Shown one piece after another: positions 24,174 to 33,361 of a DNA stretch of 64,000 nt. The notes beneath the pieces are model-generated. The model worked only from the letters and a program-made list of their open reading frames with translations. It made no database searches and was not told where the DNA came from. Every line of letters starts with the position of its first letter. Position 1 is the stretch's first letter. Source of the stretch: Blautia_A aquisgranensis (GTDB lineage: Bacteria > Bacillota > Clostridia > Lachnospirales > Lachnospiraceae); NCBI RefSeq assembly GCF_040096615.1, contig NZ_JBBMEJ010000001.1, forward strand, positions 1-64,000, written 5' to 3'. A program made the translations under genes and the position numbers.

Positions 24174-26944
24174 CTTTTCAGCTTTCTCCCTTCTTTTCGT
24201 CTTTTCGTATGCCTGTTATATGCCACGATCAGAAGAAAAACTGCCAATCCTGCCACGGTCAGCGTCATCCCTGAGCGAATATATGGTGTACGGTACGTAA
24301 GCACGATGCTGTGCTTTCCTTTTTTCAGTTCAAGGCCCATATACATGCTGTTAGCCTGAACAAGCTCTGTTTTCTCGCCGTCCACATAAGCAGTAAATCC
24401 CTCACTGTATGGAATTGCAAATACCAAAATTTTATCCGAAGTTGTCTGAATATCTCCTGTGATCCGGTTTGTTCCTGTCTTAACATTCTGAAGACTTTCG
24501 TTTCCAAGTTGTTCCGTCTGTTTTTCTACGGAATCCATCGGCTGACACACCACATAGAGATCATCAAAGGTATATTCTCCAGGAGTGGAAAAAGTAAGTT
24601 TCATGGTTCCGGCATTGTAATTCTTATATCCCATATTCAGAAGGAAATTATGACGGCCGCTGTAACCATTATATTTATCTGTAAAAATACGGATTGTCTT
24701 GTCAACAGAGCCCAGAGAAACATCCATGGATGCCTCTTTGCTCTCTTTCCAGTAACGCCAGTTATCGTCCTCATAAAGAATGGTGTTCTTCTCATATTTT
24801 GTGAGGGAAGCCCATTTTTTATCACTGATCTGCTCCCGCGGGGAGTAGGCATCAAAATCCAGATTTTCTGCGATCAGATAAACCTCTGTCCCTGGCTCAC
24901 CTTTATATCCGATAGTTGCCGTGGCATTGGCTTTCGTTACAATGATTTTTCCATCCTTGATCTTACAGCCTTTATCTGCTTCCAGTGTAAAATTTACTTT
25001 CTGGTTATCAAACGTAAGCTCTGTCTCCGGAAGACTGCTGTCCTCCACAACTGCGCCCTGGAGCAGTGCCTGCTGCTTCTCCGTTACGGAAAGCTTCTCA
25101 TATTTTTCTCTTGGGATCCAGGAATCATAAGTATATCCCAGTGGCAGGGAATTCGTATTCTCATAAATCTTGTATTTCTTCGAAGAATCGGCTTCGCTGT
25201 CATAACCATACGGAAGATAAGCATATCCGTTCTTTTTGATGGCAAAATATTTCACAGAAGCCAACCGGTCCAGAATGGTCCTTCCGTCCAGACTACTGTA
25301 ATGGTAATCCCATGGAGTATTCACATACATCTCATCAAAAAAACGACTGATATTTCCGTTGGCTACACTGAAATAATAAGATGTACTGTTCGTGCCAATG
25401 TACATGGCCGAGTTTACATATGAACCTGTTTTGTACTGATCATAGCGGGTCGTTTCCGAATCCTCAAGGGATCTTATCTCCTTATCCGGACCGGATTCAA
25501 GAGCTTTCAGCGCCTCATCCTTTTCTTCAAACTCTGACAAATAATCCTTCTCATAGGAGTACTGATAAGATACGTTCAAAAGGATGCTGGCGATCAGTAC
25601 TGTGACGATCATTCCGCAGAGATATTTTCCCTGAACAAAAATATTTCCATAAGAAACCACAGTGAACACAGCCAGAGTCAGCATCATCACAGCCATGATA
25701 TTTCGCTGCGTACGCGCCGCATTGGCAAACAATGCCAGCACACAGTACACCAGAAGCATAATAAATATGCGTCTTTTTTCCCGGATCTGAAGTGTGAACA
25801 GTTCCGGATACGCCTGCACAAGAATGTAGGCAATCAGCATTCCATATGCCCAGATCCACCGGTTGGATACGTAAGAAAAACCGTTCAGCACATGGCCTGC
25901 AAACGGAATCAGAAGAAACAGATTCATCATCACGAAGCCCAGCTTCAGTGCTGTATATTTCTTTTTTTTGGAAAAGATCACAAACACGCCTGCCATGGCA
26001 ACTGCGGAGAATCCAGCAACGCCCCACTGGATCATATTTTCGCCGATCAGGCAGCCGAGATATTTTTCGTAGTAAACGTGGTCATACAAAAGTGGTACAT
26101 AATTCTCCGCCTGAAAACGTTCTGTTCCAAACAGAGTCATGATCACCGGCAGGAAAATCGTAGCAGCGATCATCAGTGCCACAAGATAATAGCCTGCAAA
26201 TTTCAGAAACCACTGAAATACATCTTTTACAGAACGCTTTTCAAATATTCCGAAATAGCGGAATGCGGCGTACAGCACCATAAAGACACTGATCATGTAA
26301 AAGAAATAAAAATTTGACATTGCCGCAATGGCCGAAGCCCAGATAAAAAGATATGGCTTTTCTTTTTTGTATACTTTTTCAATGCCCATGAGCACCAGCG
26401 GCAGGTAGATCATCGGATTGGAAAAATAGGGATGTTTCATAGACGCATAGATCGTCCATCCTGCAAAAATATAAACAAGGCTTCCGAGAAAAGTTGCCTG
26501 CTTCGGATTTTTGCGGTAAAAGCAGTAAATACTGAACGTGATCCCCGCAAGATAAATACGCAGAAAGATCAGGATCTCATACAGAATCTCCGTATATTTC
26601 TGCGGTACAAAAACGGAAAATAAAGTCAGCGGATCACCGATCACGTAATAATGAAGCGTTGTAAGAATATCGGAACCATATCCGATATGCATATCCCACA
26701 TGGGAACAGAAAGTTTATGATCAATCAAAAGTGTTTTCAGGACATTTCGCAGATATCTGCCATAGTATGCCAGCGCATTAATATGCTGCGGCACTCCATC
26801 ATGGCTCCAGATCAGCGATTTTCCATTGAAATAAAAACAGCCGTAAATAAACAGCGAGATCGCTGCAAAGACAAGGGTATACAGAATATAAAAATCTGCT
26901 TTTTTCTCTTTCCGGGATTTCTCCTTCGAAAAAAATATTCTCAT
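24170..26944 (-). CDS. YfhO family membrane protein (GT-C type transferase)
   Basis: A large 924-residue membrane protein. About twelve hydrophobic segments fill residues 20-500, and a long extracytoplasmic domain is followed by a final membrane helix near 895-915. The luminal marks DGVPQH near residue 50 and YFSNPMIYLPLVLMGIEK belong to the YfhO/GT-C fold, in which an early Asp acts in transfer. In Bacillus and Listeria, YfhO-type proteins put GlcNAc or other sugars onto lipoteichoic acid, using lipid carriers made by a CsbB-type GT. The start at 26944 has AGGAGAG upstream. It heads a twelve-gene overlapping series. Confidence 0.9.
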   Translation of the reverse strand: MRIFFSKEKSRKEKKADFYILYTLVFAAISLFIYGCFYFNGKSLIWSHDGVPQHINALAYYGRYLRNVLKTLLIDHKLSVPMWDMHIGYGSDILTTLHYYVIGDPLTLFSVFVPQKYTEILYEILIFLRIYLAGITFSIYCFYRKNPKQATFLGSLVYIFAGWTIYASMKHPYFSNPMIYLPLVLMGIEKVYKKEKPYLFIWASAIAAMSNFYFFYMISVFMVLYAAFRYFGIFEKRSVKDVFQWFLKFAGYYLVALMIAATIFLPVIMTLFGTERFQAENYVPLLYDHVYYEKYLGCLIGENMIQWGVAGFSAVAMAGVFVIFSKKKKYTALKLGFVMMNLFLLIPFAGHVLNGFSYVSNRWIWAYGMLIAYILVQAYPELFTLQIREKRRIFIMLLVYCVLALFANAARTQRNIMAVMMLTLAVFTVVSYGNIFVQGKYLCGMIVTVLIASILLNVSYQYSYEKDYLSEFEEKDEALKALESGPDKEIRSLEDSETTRYDQYKTGSYVNSAMYIGTNSTSYYFSVANGNISRFFDEMYVNTPWDYHYSSLDGRTILDRLASVKYFAIKKNGYAYLPYGYDSEADSSKKYKIYENTNSLPLGYTYDSWIPREKYEKLSVTEKQQALLQGAVVEDSSLPETELTFDNQKVNFTLEADKGCKIKDGKIIVTKANATATIGYKGEPGTEVYLIAENLDFDAYSPREQISDKKWASLTKYEKNTILYEDDNWRYWKESKEASMDVSLGSVDKTIRIFTDKYNGYSGRHNFLLNMGYKNYNAGTMKLTFSTPGEYTFDDLYVVCQPMDSVEKQTEQLGNESLQNVKTGTNRITGDIQTTSDKILVFAIPYSEGFTAYVDGEKTELVQANSMYMGLELKKGKHSIVLTYRTPYIRSGMTLTVAGLAVFLLIVAYNRHTKRRKEGRKLKR

Positions 26945-26964
26945 GTTGTATCTCTCCTGTATAA

Positions 26965-27002
26965 GAAAAAAGACCTGCGGTGCGCTAAACACCGCAGGCC
27001 TC
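26965..27002 (-). terminator. Terminator of nifJ
   Basis: On the minus strand, the stem GGCCTGCGGTG/CACCGCAGGTC with a short loop is followed by six Ts. It separates nifJ from the YfhO operon. Confidence 0.85.
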
Positions 27003-27058
27003 TCACCTAATGCTTAATCAGCAAGCACACTGTGTAAACAGTAACTATTGATCAGTAA

Positions 27059-30000
27059 TTAGTCCTCTTTCTTATCTGCTCCGTAAAGAGTGATAAGTTT
27101 CTGCAGATACTCATATCTAGCCTGAGCCTCAGACTCGTTCTTAGCGAACAGTCTTGCGGCTTTCTCAGGATTCTGACGCTGCAGAGAGTTGTAACGAACC
27201 TCTCCGTTCAGGAAGTCCATATAGTTCTCCATATCCGGAGTCTTGGAATCAAGGCTGAACTTGTTCTCAGCAGCCGGATTGAATCTGAAGTTGTGCCAGT
27301 ATCCGCACTTAACTGCCAGTTCTTCCTCTGTCTGAGCTTTGCTCATACCTTTCTTGATACCATGGTTGATACATGGAGCATAAGCGATGATCAGGGATGG
27401 TCCCGGATATGCCTCTGCCTCTGCAATAGCTTTTACAGTCTGGTTGAAGTCAGCACCCATGGAGATCTGTGCTACATATACATAGCCATAGCTCATTGCG
27501 ATAGATGCCATATCTTTCTTCTTAGTCTCTTTTCCGCCTGCTGCGAACTGAGCGATCGCACCTGTCGGTGTAGACTTGGAAGACTGTCCGCCTGTATTGG
27601 AGTAAACCTCTGTATCGAATACCATAACGTTGATGTCGCGTCCGCTTGCAAGAACATGGTCAACACCACCGAATCCGATATCGTAAGCCCATCCGTCACC
27701 ACCGAAGATCCACTGGGATTTCTTGGAGAGGAAGTCTTTCTGTGCAAGGATCTCGTTAGCCTTGTCACATCCGCAAGCCTCAAGAGCTGCAACGAGTTTC
27801 TCTGTAGCTGCACCGTTTGTTGCGCCTACAGCGTAAGTATCCAGCCATTCCTGACCAGCTGCCTTAACATCCTCGTTTGTTCCGTTAGCTACAAGGTCTT
27901 CGATCTTCTCTTTCAGACCGCCACGGATCGCACGCTGTGCAAGAAGCATACCATAACCGAACTCTGCGTTATCCTCGAACAGAGAGTTTGACCATGCAGG
28001 TCCCTGTCCCTTAGCGTTTGTTGTGTATGGTGTAGATGGTGAAGAGTTACCCCAGATAGAGGAACATCCTGTAGCATTTGCAATGTACATTCTGTCACCA
28101 AAGAGCTGTGTGATCAGCTTAGCGTATGGTGTCTCACCACAACCTGCACAAGCGCCGGAGAACTCAAGGAGCGGCTGTTTGAACTGGCTGCCTTTTACAG
28201 TTGTCTCTTTATATTTAGCGATAACGTCTTCCTTCTGAGGAAGTGTTACACCGTAATCGAAGTATTTCTGCTCTTCTGCGTTAGCTTCAAGTGGAGCCAT
28301 CTCAAGAGCTTTGTTGCCTTTCTTTCCTGGGCAGACATTCGCACAGGAACCACATCCTGTACAGTCAAGAGCTGATACAGTCATTGTGAATGTATAGTCT
28401 TTCATTCCTGTAAGTGGAAGTGTCTTGATTCCCTCTGGTGCGTTAGCTGTCTCATCTGCTGTCATTGCAACCGGACGGATTGCAGCATGCGGGCAGACAT
28501 ATGCACAGCGGTTACACTGGATACAGTTGTCCGGAACCCATACAGGAACATTAACTGCGATACCACGTTTCTCATATGCAGCTGTTCCGGATGGTGTTGT
28601 ACCATCTACATAATCCTTGAATGCAGATACCGGGAGGCTGTTACCTTCCTGAGCATTGATCTTGCACTGGATGTTGTTTACGAAGTCCTGAGCTTCCTGA
28701 GCACCGTGGGATGCGTGAGACATGAAGAGTCCCTCGTCCTCAGCGTTCTTCCAGCTCTCCGGAACCTGAACCTCTACGACCTGCTTAGCGCCGGCATCAA
28801 TAGCTGCCCAGTTCTTCTTAACAACGTCATCACCCTTACGTCCGTAAGTAGCTTTAGCAGCTGCCTTCATAAGCTCGATAGCCTGCTCCTCAGGAATGAT
28901 TCCTGTAAGTTTGAAGAATGCGGACTGAAGGATTGTGTTGATACGTGTCGGTCCCATGCCAGTCTCAATACCGATCTTAACACCGTCGATGGTGTAGAAT
29001 TTGATATTGTGGTTAGCGATGAATGCTTTAACCTGTCCCGGAAGATGCTTCTCGAGTCCTTCCATATCCCATGCACAGTTCAGAAGGAATGTACCTCCGT
29101 CAACAAGCTCCTGTACCATGTTATATTTGTTAACATAGGACGGATTATGACATGCAACGAAGTTAGCCTTGTGGATCAGGTATGTGGATTTGATCGGTTT
29201 CTTACCGAAACGAAGGTGAGACATTGTAACACCGCCGGACTTCTTGGAGTCATAATCGAAGTAAGCCTGAGCGTACATGTCTGTGTTGTCACCGATGATC
29301 TTGATGGAGTTCTTGTTAGCACCTACAGTACCATCAGCTCCAAGTCCCCAGAACTTGCAGTTTGTTGTTCCCTCTGGTGTTGTAACAAGTGGTGCACCTG
29401 TCTCAAGAGAAAGGTTTGTAACATCATCAACGATACCGATTGTAAATTTCTCTTTCTCAGTGTTCTCGTATACTGCTACGATCTGTGCAGGTGTTGTATC
29501 TTTGGAACCAAGTCCGTAACGTCCTGTAAAGATCTTAACATCACTGAACTTGCTGTCACGAAGAGCTGCAACAACATCAAGATACAGAGGCTCGCCAAGT
29601 GCTCCTGGCTCTTTTGTTCTGTCAAGAACAGAGATCTGCTTAACTGTATCCGGAATTGCATCGATAAGAGCCTGTGCACAGAATGGTCTGTAAAGACGAA
29701 CTTTAACAACACCGACTTTCTTGCCAGCTGCCATAAGGTAATCGATTGTCTCCTCGATTGTATCGTTTACGGAACCCATAGCTACGATGATGTGCTCAGC
29801 GTCAGCAGCTCCGTAGTAGTTGAACAGTTTGTAGTCTGTTCCGATCTTCTCGTTAACCTTGTCCATATACTCCTGAACAACTGCTGGAAGAGCGTCATAA
29901 TATGGGTTACATGCCTCTCTTGCCTGGAAGAAGATATCCGGGTTCTGAGCAGAACCTCTCTGACATGGATGATTCGGGTTCAGAGCACGGTTACGGAACT

Positions 30001-30604
30001 CTGCGATAGCATCCATATCTGCCATATCTTTCAGATCTTCATAATCCCAGGTCTCAATCTTCTGGATCTCGTGGGATGTACGGAATCCATCGAAGAAGTT
30101 GATGAACGGAACTTTTCCTTTGATTGCTGCAAGATGAGCAACCGGTGTAAGGTCCATAACCTCCTGTACGGAAGACTCGCAAAGCATTGCGCATCCAGTC
30201 TGACGACAGGCCATAACGTCGGAATGATCTCCGAAGATACAAAGTGCATGGGAAGCAAGTGCACGGGCAGATACGTTGATAACACCCGGAAGCTGCTCGC
30301 CAGCAATCTTGTAAAGATTCGGGATCATAAGCAGAAGACCCTGGGAAGCTGTATAAGTTGTAGTCAGGGCACCTGCTGCCAGAGAACCGTGAACAGCACC
30401 TGCTGCACCAGCCTCAGACTGCATCTCTGTAACCTGTACTTCCTGTCCAAAGATGTTCTTTCTTCCCTGAGTTGCCCACTCGTCTGTTGCCTCAGCCATT
30501 ACAGATGAAGGGGTAATCGGGTAAATAGCAGCTACATCAGAAAAAGCGTATGATGCATGAGCGGCTGCATGGTTACCATCCATGGTTTTCATCTTTCTTG
30601 CCAT
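27059..30604 (-). CDS. nifJ: Pyruvate:ferredoxin (flavodoxin) oxidoreductase
   Basis: This homodimer-forming enzyme oxidises pyruvate and CoA to acetyl-CoA and CO2, reducing ferredoxin; it is central to anaerobic fermentation. At 1181 residues it is full length. The N-terminal domain I begins with DGNHAAAHASYAFSDVAAIYPITPSS. Two 4Fe-4S motifs (CIQCNRCAYVCP and CTGCGSCANVCP) lie near residues 695 and 750. The TPP-binding region reads GDGWAYDIGFGG and VYSNTGGQSSK, and a further Cys-containing segment, SGACAGCGETPYAKL, precedes it. Strong RBS (AGGAGG), promoter and terminator show a monocistronic, highly expressed gene. Codon use looks strongly biased. Confidence 0.97.
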   Translation of the reverse strand: MARKMKTMDGNHAAAHASYAFSDVAAIYPITPSSVMAEATDEWATQGRKNIFGQEVQVTEMQSEAGAAGAVHGSLAAGALTTTYTASQGLLLMIPNLYKIAGEQLPGVINVSARALASHALCIFGDHSDVMACRQTGCAMLCESSVQEVMDLTPVAHLAAIKGKVPFINFFDGFRTSHEIQKIETWDYEDLKDMADMDAIAEFRNRALNPNHPCQRGSAQNPDIFFQAREACNPYYDALPAVVQEYMDKVNEKIGTDYKLFNYYGAADAEHIIVAMGSVNDTIEETIDYLMAAGKKVGVVKVRLYRPFCAQALIDAIPDTVKQISVLDRTKEPGALGEPLYLDVVAALRDSKFSDVKIFTGRYGLGSKDTTPAQIVAVYENTEKEKFTIGIVDDVTNLSLETGAPLVTTPEGTTNCKFWGLGADGTVGANKNSIKIIGDNTDMYAQAYFDYDSKKSGGVTMSHLRFGKKPIKSTYLIHKANFVACHNPSYVNKYNMVQELVDGGTFLLNCAWDMEGLEKHLPGQVKAFIANHNIKFYTIDGVKIGIETGMGPTRINTILQSAFFKLTGIIPEEQAIELMKAAAKATYGRKGDDVVKKNWAAIDAGAKQVVEVQVPESWKNAEDEGLFMSHASHGAQEAQDFVNNIQCKINAQEGNSLPVSAFKDYVDGTTPSGTAAYEKRGIAVNVPVWVPDNCIQCNRCAYVCPHAAIRPVAMTADETANAPEGIKTLPLTGMKDYTFTMTVSALDCTGCGSCANVCPGKKGNKALEMAPLEANAEEQKYFDYGVTLPQKEDVIAKYKETTVKGSQFKQPLLEFSGACAGCGETPYAKLITQLFGDRMYIANATGCSSIWGNSSPSTPYTTNAKGQGPAWSNSLFEDNAEFGYGMLLAQRAIRGGLKEKIEDLVANGTNEDVKAAGQEWLDTYAVGATNGAATEKLVAALEACGCDKANEILAQKDFLSKKSQWIFGGDGWAYDIGFGGVDHVLASGRDINVMVFDTEVYSNTGGQSSKSTPTGAIAQFAAGGKETKKKDMASIAMSYGYVYVAQISMGADFNQTVKAIAEAEAYPGPSLIIAYAPCINHGIKKGMSKAQTEEELAVKCGYWHNFRFNPAAENKFSLDSKTPDMENYMDFLNGEVRYNSLQRQNPEKAARLFAKNESEAQARYEYLQKLITLYGADKKED

Positions 30605-30676
30605 TTTTTAATTCCTCCTTAAAGGTTTGTTAAAAATATATTTTTAGACTTGCGGAAGCCTAAAATTCCATTGGTT

Positions 30677-30705
30677 ATTATATCATACATTCCCAGCAAT
30701 GTCCA
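30677..30705 (-). promoter_or_regulatory. Promoter of nifJ
   Basis: -35 TGGACA (30700-30705), 17-nt spacer and consensus -10 TATAAT (30677-30682) on the minus strand. The leader is about 65 nt. Confidence 0.65.
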
Positions 30706-30766
30706 TTTTCTTTCATCTATTTTTGTACATTATCAGAAACAAACGTTGTTATCTTTTTGACAAATC

Positions 30767-30812
30767 AAAAAAGAGCCCTCCGGAAAAATTACTGTCCGGA
30801 TAAGCTCTTTTT
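30767..30812 (-). terminator. Terminator of the Rrf2 regulator gene
   Basis: The stem pairs AAAAAGAGC with GCTCTTTTT and CTCCGGA with TCCGGA around an A/T loop. A T-run follows in the leftward direction. Confidence 0.75.
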
Positions 30813-30863
30813 CACTCATATGTCTGTATCTCTCCTGCTCAGTCTGCCCTGACTTATAATCAA

Positions 30864-31277
30864 TCACTCGGCATCCTTTCCAAAAAGATCCTGCATGGAT
30901 TTTCGCCGGAGCATTGTCCATAATTCATCCTGAATATTCTTCAGCTCATCATGGGCATGACAGGGAACACCATTCTGTCCGTTTCTGACACATTCACATC
31001 TGCCATTCAGGCATTCAATAATCGACATATCGGAATCGATCGCCGTATATATATCATATAACGTCAGCTCCGCCGGGTCTTTCTTCAGAGCATAACCGCC
31101 ATGAACTCCCCGGTATCCCTGAACGATCCCTGCGTTCTGAAGCTTTTTCAGTATCTTGTAGGCAAAAGGTGCTGTGATTGCTTCCCTCCCGCAGATATCA
31201 CTGACACTCAAACGTGTCTCTCCCATTAGTGCGCGGACAACCCGCATCGCATAATCGCTTTCTCTGGTGATAAACAT
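30864..31277 (-). CDS. Rrf2 family transcriptional regulator
   Basis: A 137-residue winged-helix regulator. The N-terminus FITRESDYAMRVVRAL and the recognition region APFAYKILKKLQNAGIVQGYRGVHGGYAL are classic Rrf2. Four Cys residues in the segment from CLNGRCEC to VPCHAH (about residues 89-106) probably bind an Fe-S cluster, as in IscR and RsrR, so redox or iron state may be sensed. It sits directly upstream of nifJ on the same strand but has its own terminator, so it may regulate nifJ rather than be cotranscribed. No suf/isc genes are nearby. Confidence 0.9.
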   Translation of the reverse strand: MFITRESDYAMRVVRALMGETRLSVSDICGREAITAPFAYKILKKLQNAGIVQGYRGVHGGYALKKDPAELTLYDIYTAIDSDMSIIECLNGRCECVRNGQNGVPCHAHDELKNIQDELWTMLRRKSMQDLFGKDAE

Positions 31278-31451
31278 CTCTGACCTCTCTTCTGTTCAAC
31301 TAAGCTGCTAAATTATGATGATCTCCTGTTTTTATCATCACATACGTCAGTATAACGCATTTTTTTCAATAATAAAAGGTTATTATTTTCCTGTATTTCA
31401 TGATAATCTCCCTGTTTTTACTTTATTTAATGTAAAAAGCAAAAATACAGC

Positions 31452-31479
31452 TTGCAAATTTTCCAGTTTACGGTACAAT
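31452..31479 (+). promoter_or_regulatory. Promoter of the ABC-F gene
   Basis: -35 TTGCAA (31452-31457), 16-nt spacer and -10 TACAAT (31474-31479), about 50 nt before the RBS. Confidence 0.5.
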
Positions 31480-31535
31480 AAAGGACGATTATGTAATTGA
31501 AGCGATATTGATTATTTTGAAAAAAGAGGTATGAT

Positions 31536-33176
31536 ATGATTTCAGCAAACAACATCACACTGCGCGTTGGTAAAAAAGCGCTGTTTGAAGACGTTAACAT
31601 CAAATTTACAGAAGGTAACTGTTATGGATTGATCGGCGCCAACGGCGCAGGTAAATCTACATTCCTCAAGATTCTTTCCGGACAGCTCGAGCCGACCAAG
31701 GGCGATATCGTGATCACACCTGGCCAGAGGCTTTCTTTCCTGCAGCAGGATCACTTCAAGTATGATGCTTACCCGGTACTGGATACTGTTATCATGGGTA
31801 ATGCCCGCCTTTACGAGATCATGAAAGAAAAAGAAGCCATCTATGCAAAAGAGGATTTCACAGACGAGGACGGAATCCGCGCCAGCGAGCTTGAGGGTGA
31901 ATTTGCAGAGATGAACGGATGGGAAGCAGAATCCGATGCTGCTACTCTTCTCAATGGTCTTGGTGTTGACACAGAGTTCCACTACACACAGATGGCTGAT
32001 CTGACCGGTAGTATGAAAGTCAAAGTTCTTCTTGCACAGGCACTTTTCGGAAACCCGGATATCCTTCTTCTTGATGAGCCGACCAACCATCTGGATCTTC
32101 CGGCGATCGAATGGCTGGAAGAATTCCTGATCAACTTTGACAATACAGTCATCGTGGTATCCCATGACCGTTATTTCCTGAACAAGGTCTGCACACATAC
32201 CGCTGATATCGACTATGGTAAAATCCAGCTTTATGCCGGAAACTATGATTTCTGGTTCGAGTCCAGCCAGCTTCTTATCAAACAGATGAAAGAAGCAAAC
32301 AAAAAGAAAGAGGAGAAGATTAAAGAACTTCAGGAGTTCATCTCCCGATTCAGCGCCAATGCTTCCAAATCCAAGCAGGCAACTTCCCGTAAACGTGCCC
32401 TGGAGAAAATCCAGCTCGACGACATGCGTCCGTCCAGCCGTAAATACCCATACATCGATTTCCGCCCGAACCGTGAGATCGGAAACGAGGTACTTATGGT
32501 CGAGAATCTTTCCAAGACCATTGATGGCGTTAAGGTTCTTGATAACATCTCTTTCACCCTCGGCCGCGAAGACAAAGTTGCTTTTGTAGGTGCCAACGAG
32601 CAGGCGATTACAACTTTCTTCAAGATCCTTACAGGTGAGATGGAGCCGGATGAAGGTAACTATAAATGGGGTGTTACCACTTCCCAGGCATATTTCCCGA
32701 AGGACAACACACATGAGTTCGACAATGACCTTACGATCACAGACTGGCTGACACAGTACTCTGAGATCAAAGATGCGACCTATGTTCGTGGATTCCTTGG
32801 ACGTATGCTCTTCCCTGGTGAAGATGGTGTGAAACGTGTCCGCGTTCTTTCCGGTGGCGAAAAAGTTCGCTGTCTTCTTTCCAAGATGATGATCTCCGGC
32901 GCCAACATCCTGATCCTGGATGAGCCGACCAACCATCTGGATATGGAATCCATCACAGCACTGAACAACGGACTGATCAAGTTCCCGGGCGTGATCCTTT
33001 TCACTTCCCACGACCATCAGTTCGTACAGACAACAGCCAACCGTATCATGGAGATTCTTCCAAACGGCAGACTTGTTGATAAGATCACAACCTACGACGA
33101 GTATCTTGCCAGCGATGAGATGGCTAAGAAACGTCATGTATTCCAGGTTAACGAGGAGGATGCACAGGACAACTAA
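31536..33176 (+). CDS. ABC-F family ATPase (YkpA/YbiT-like)
   Basis: A 546-residue soluble protein with two ABC domains and a linker at about residues 240-320, rich in Lys/Glu and Arg, as in ribosome-binding ABC-F proteins. The first domain has an intact Walker A (GANGAGKS, 34-41) and Walker B LLLDEPTNHLD, but its signature is LTGSM (156-160). The second domain has Walker A replaced by GANEQAIT (352-359) and an intact signature LSGGEK (438-443). Only one composite ATP site (Walker A1 with signature 2) therefore looks competent. The family generally regulates translation at the ribosomal E site; no membrane segments are present, so it is not a transporter. Confidence 0.92.
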   Translation: MISANNITLRVGKKALFEDVNIKFTEGNCYGLIGANGAGKSTFLKILSGQLEPTKGDIVITPGQRLSFLQQDHFKYDAYPVLDTVIMGNARLYEIMKEKEAIYAKEDFTDEDGIRASELEGEFAEMNGWEAESDAATLLNGLGVDTEFHYTQMADLTGSMKVKVLLAQALFGNPDILLLDEPTNHLDLPAIEWLEEFLINFDNTVIVVSHDRYFLNKVCTHTADIDYGKIQLYAGNYDFWFESSQLLIKQMKEANKKKEEKIKELQEFISRFSANASKSKQATSRKRALEKIQLDDMRPSSRKYPYIDFRPNREIGNEVLMVENLSKTIDGVKVLDNISFTLGREDKVAFVGANEQAITTFFKILTGEMEPDEGNYKWGVTTSQAYFPKDNTHEFDNDLTITDWLTQYSEIKDATYVRGFLGRMLFPGEDGVKRVRVLSGGEKVRCLLSKMMISGANILILDEPTNHLDMESITALNNGLIKFPGVILFTSHDHQFVQTTANRIMEILPNGRLVDKITTYDEYLASDEMAKKRHVFQVNEEDAQDN

Positions 33177-33217
33177 GAAACAGTCCTTAATCTTTTCCCT
33201 GTTACATTAAGAATATT

Positions 33218-33298
33218 AAAAGCCCTGCTATCTGCAAGGGAACATTCCCGGGAGTCATATCCCGGGGGGATGTTACCTTACAGCCGGCAGGGCTTTTT
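33218..33298. terminator. Large composite terminator between the ABC-F and YbaK genes
   Basis: Outer arms AAAAGCCCTGC (33218-33228) and GCAGGGCTTTT (33287-33297) enclose a second long stem built on AACATTCCCGGG and CCCGGGGGGATGTT. It can work in both directions, because an A-run and a T-run flank it. It is unusually long, at about 81 nt. Confidence 0.7.
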
Positions 33299-33361
33299 CT
33301 TTTCGATCAGTGCGATCTGATATTCACACTCCGTTTTTGATGTTTATCTGATTCGGGTCAA

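Noticed and set aside
28487..30508. 673-codon open frame on the plus strand opposite nifJ
   Set aside because: It is a frame shadow created by the biased codon use of nifJ. It has no RBS and its composition (many Cys, Ser, Val) is not protein-like.
31542..33137. 531-codon open frame antisense to the ABC-F gene
   Set aside because: It mirrors the ABC-F gene over its whole length, has no RBS and no recognisable domain.
31536..33176. ABC-F protein as an antibiotic resistance determinant
   Set aside because: The linker and motif pattern match housekeeping YkpA/YbiT-like members; nothing indicates a resistance subfamily.
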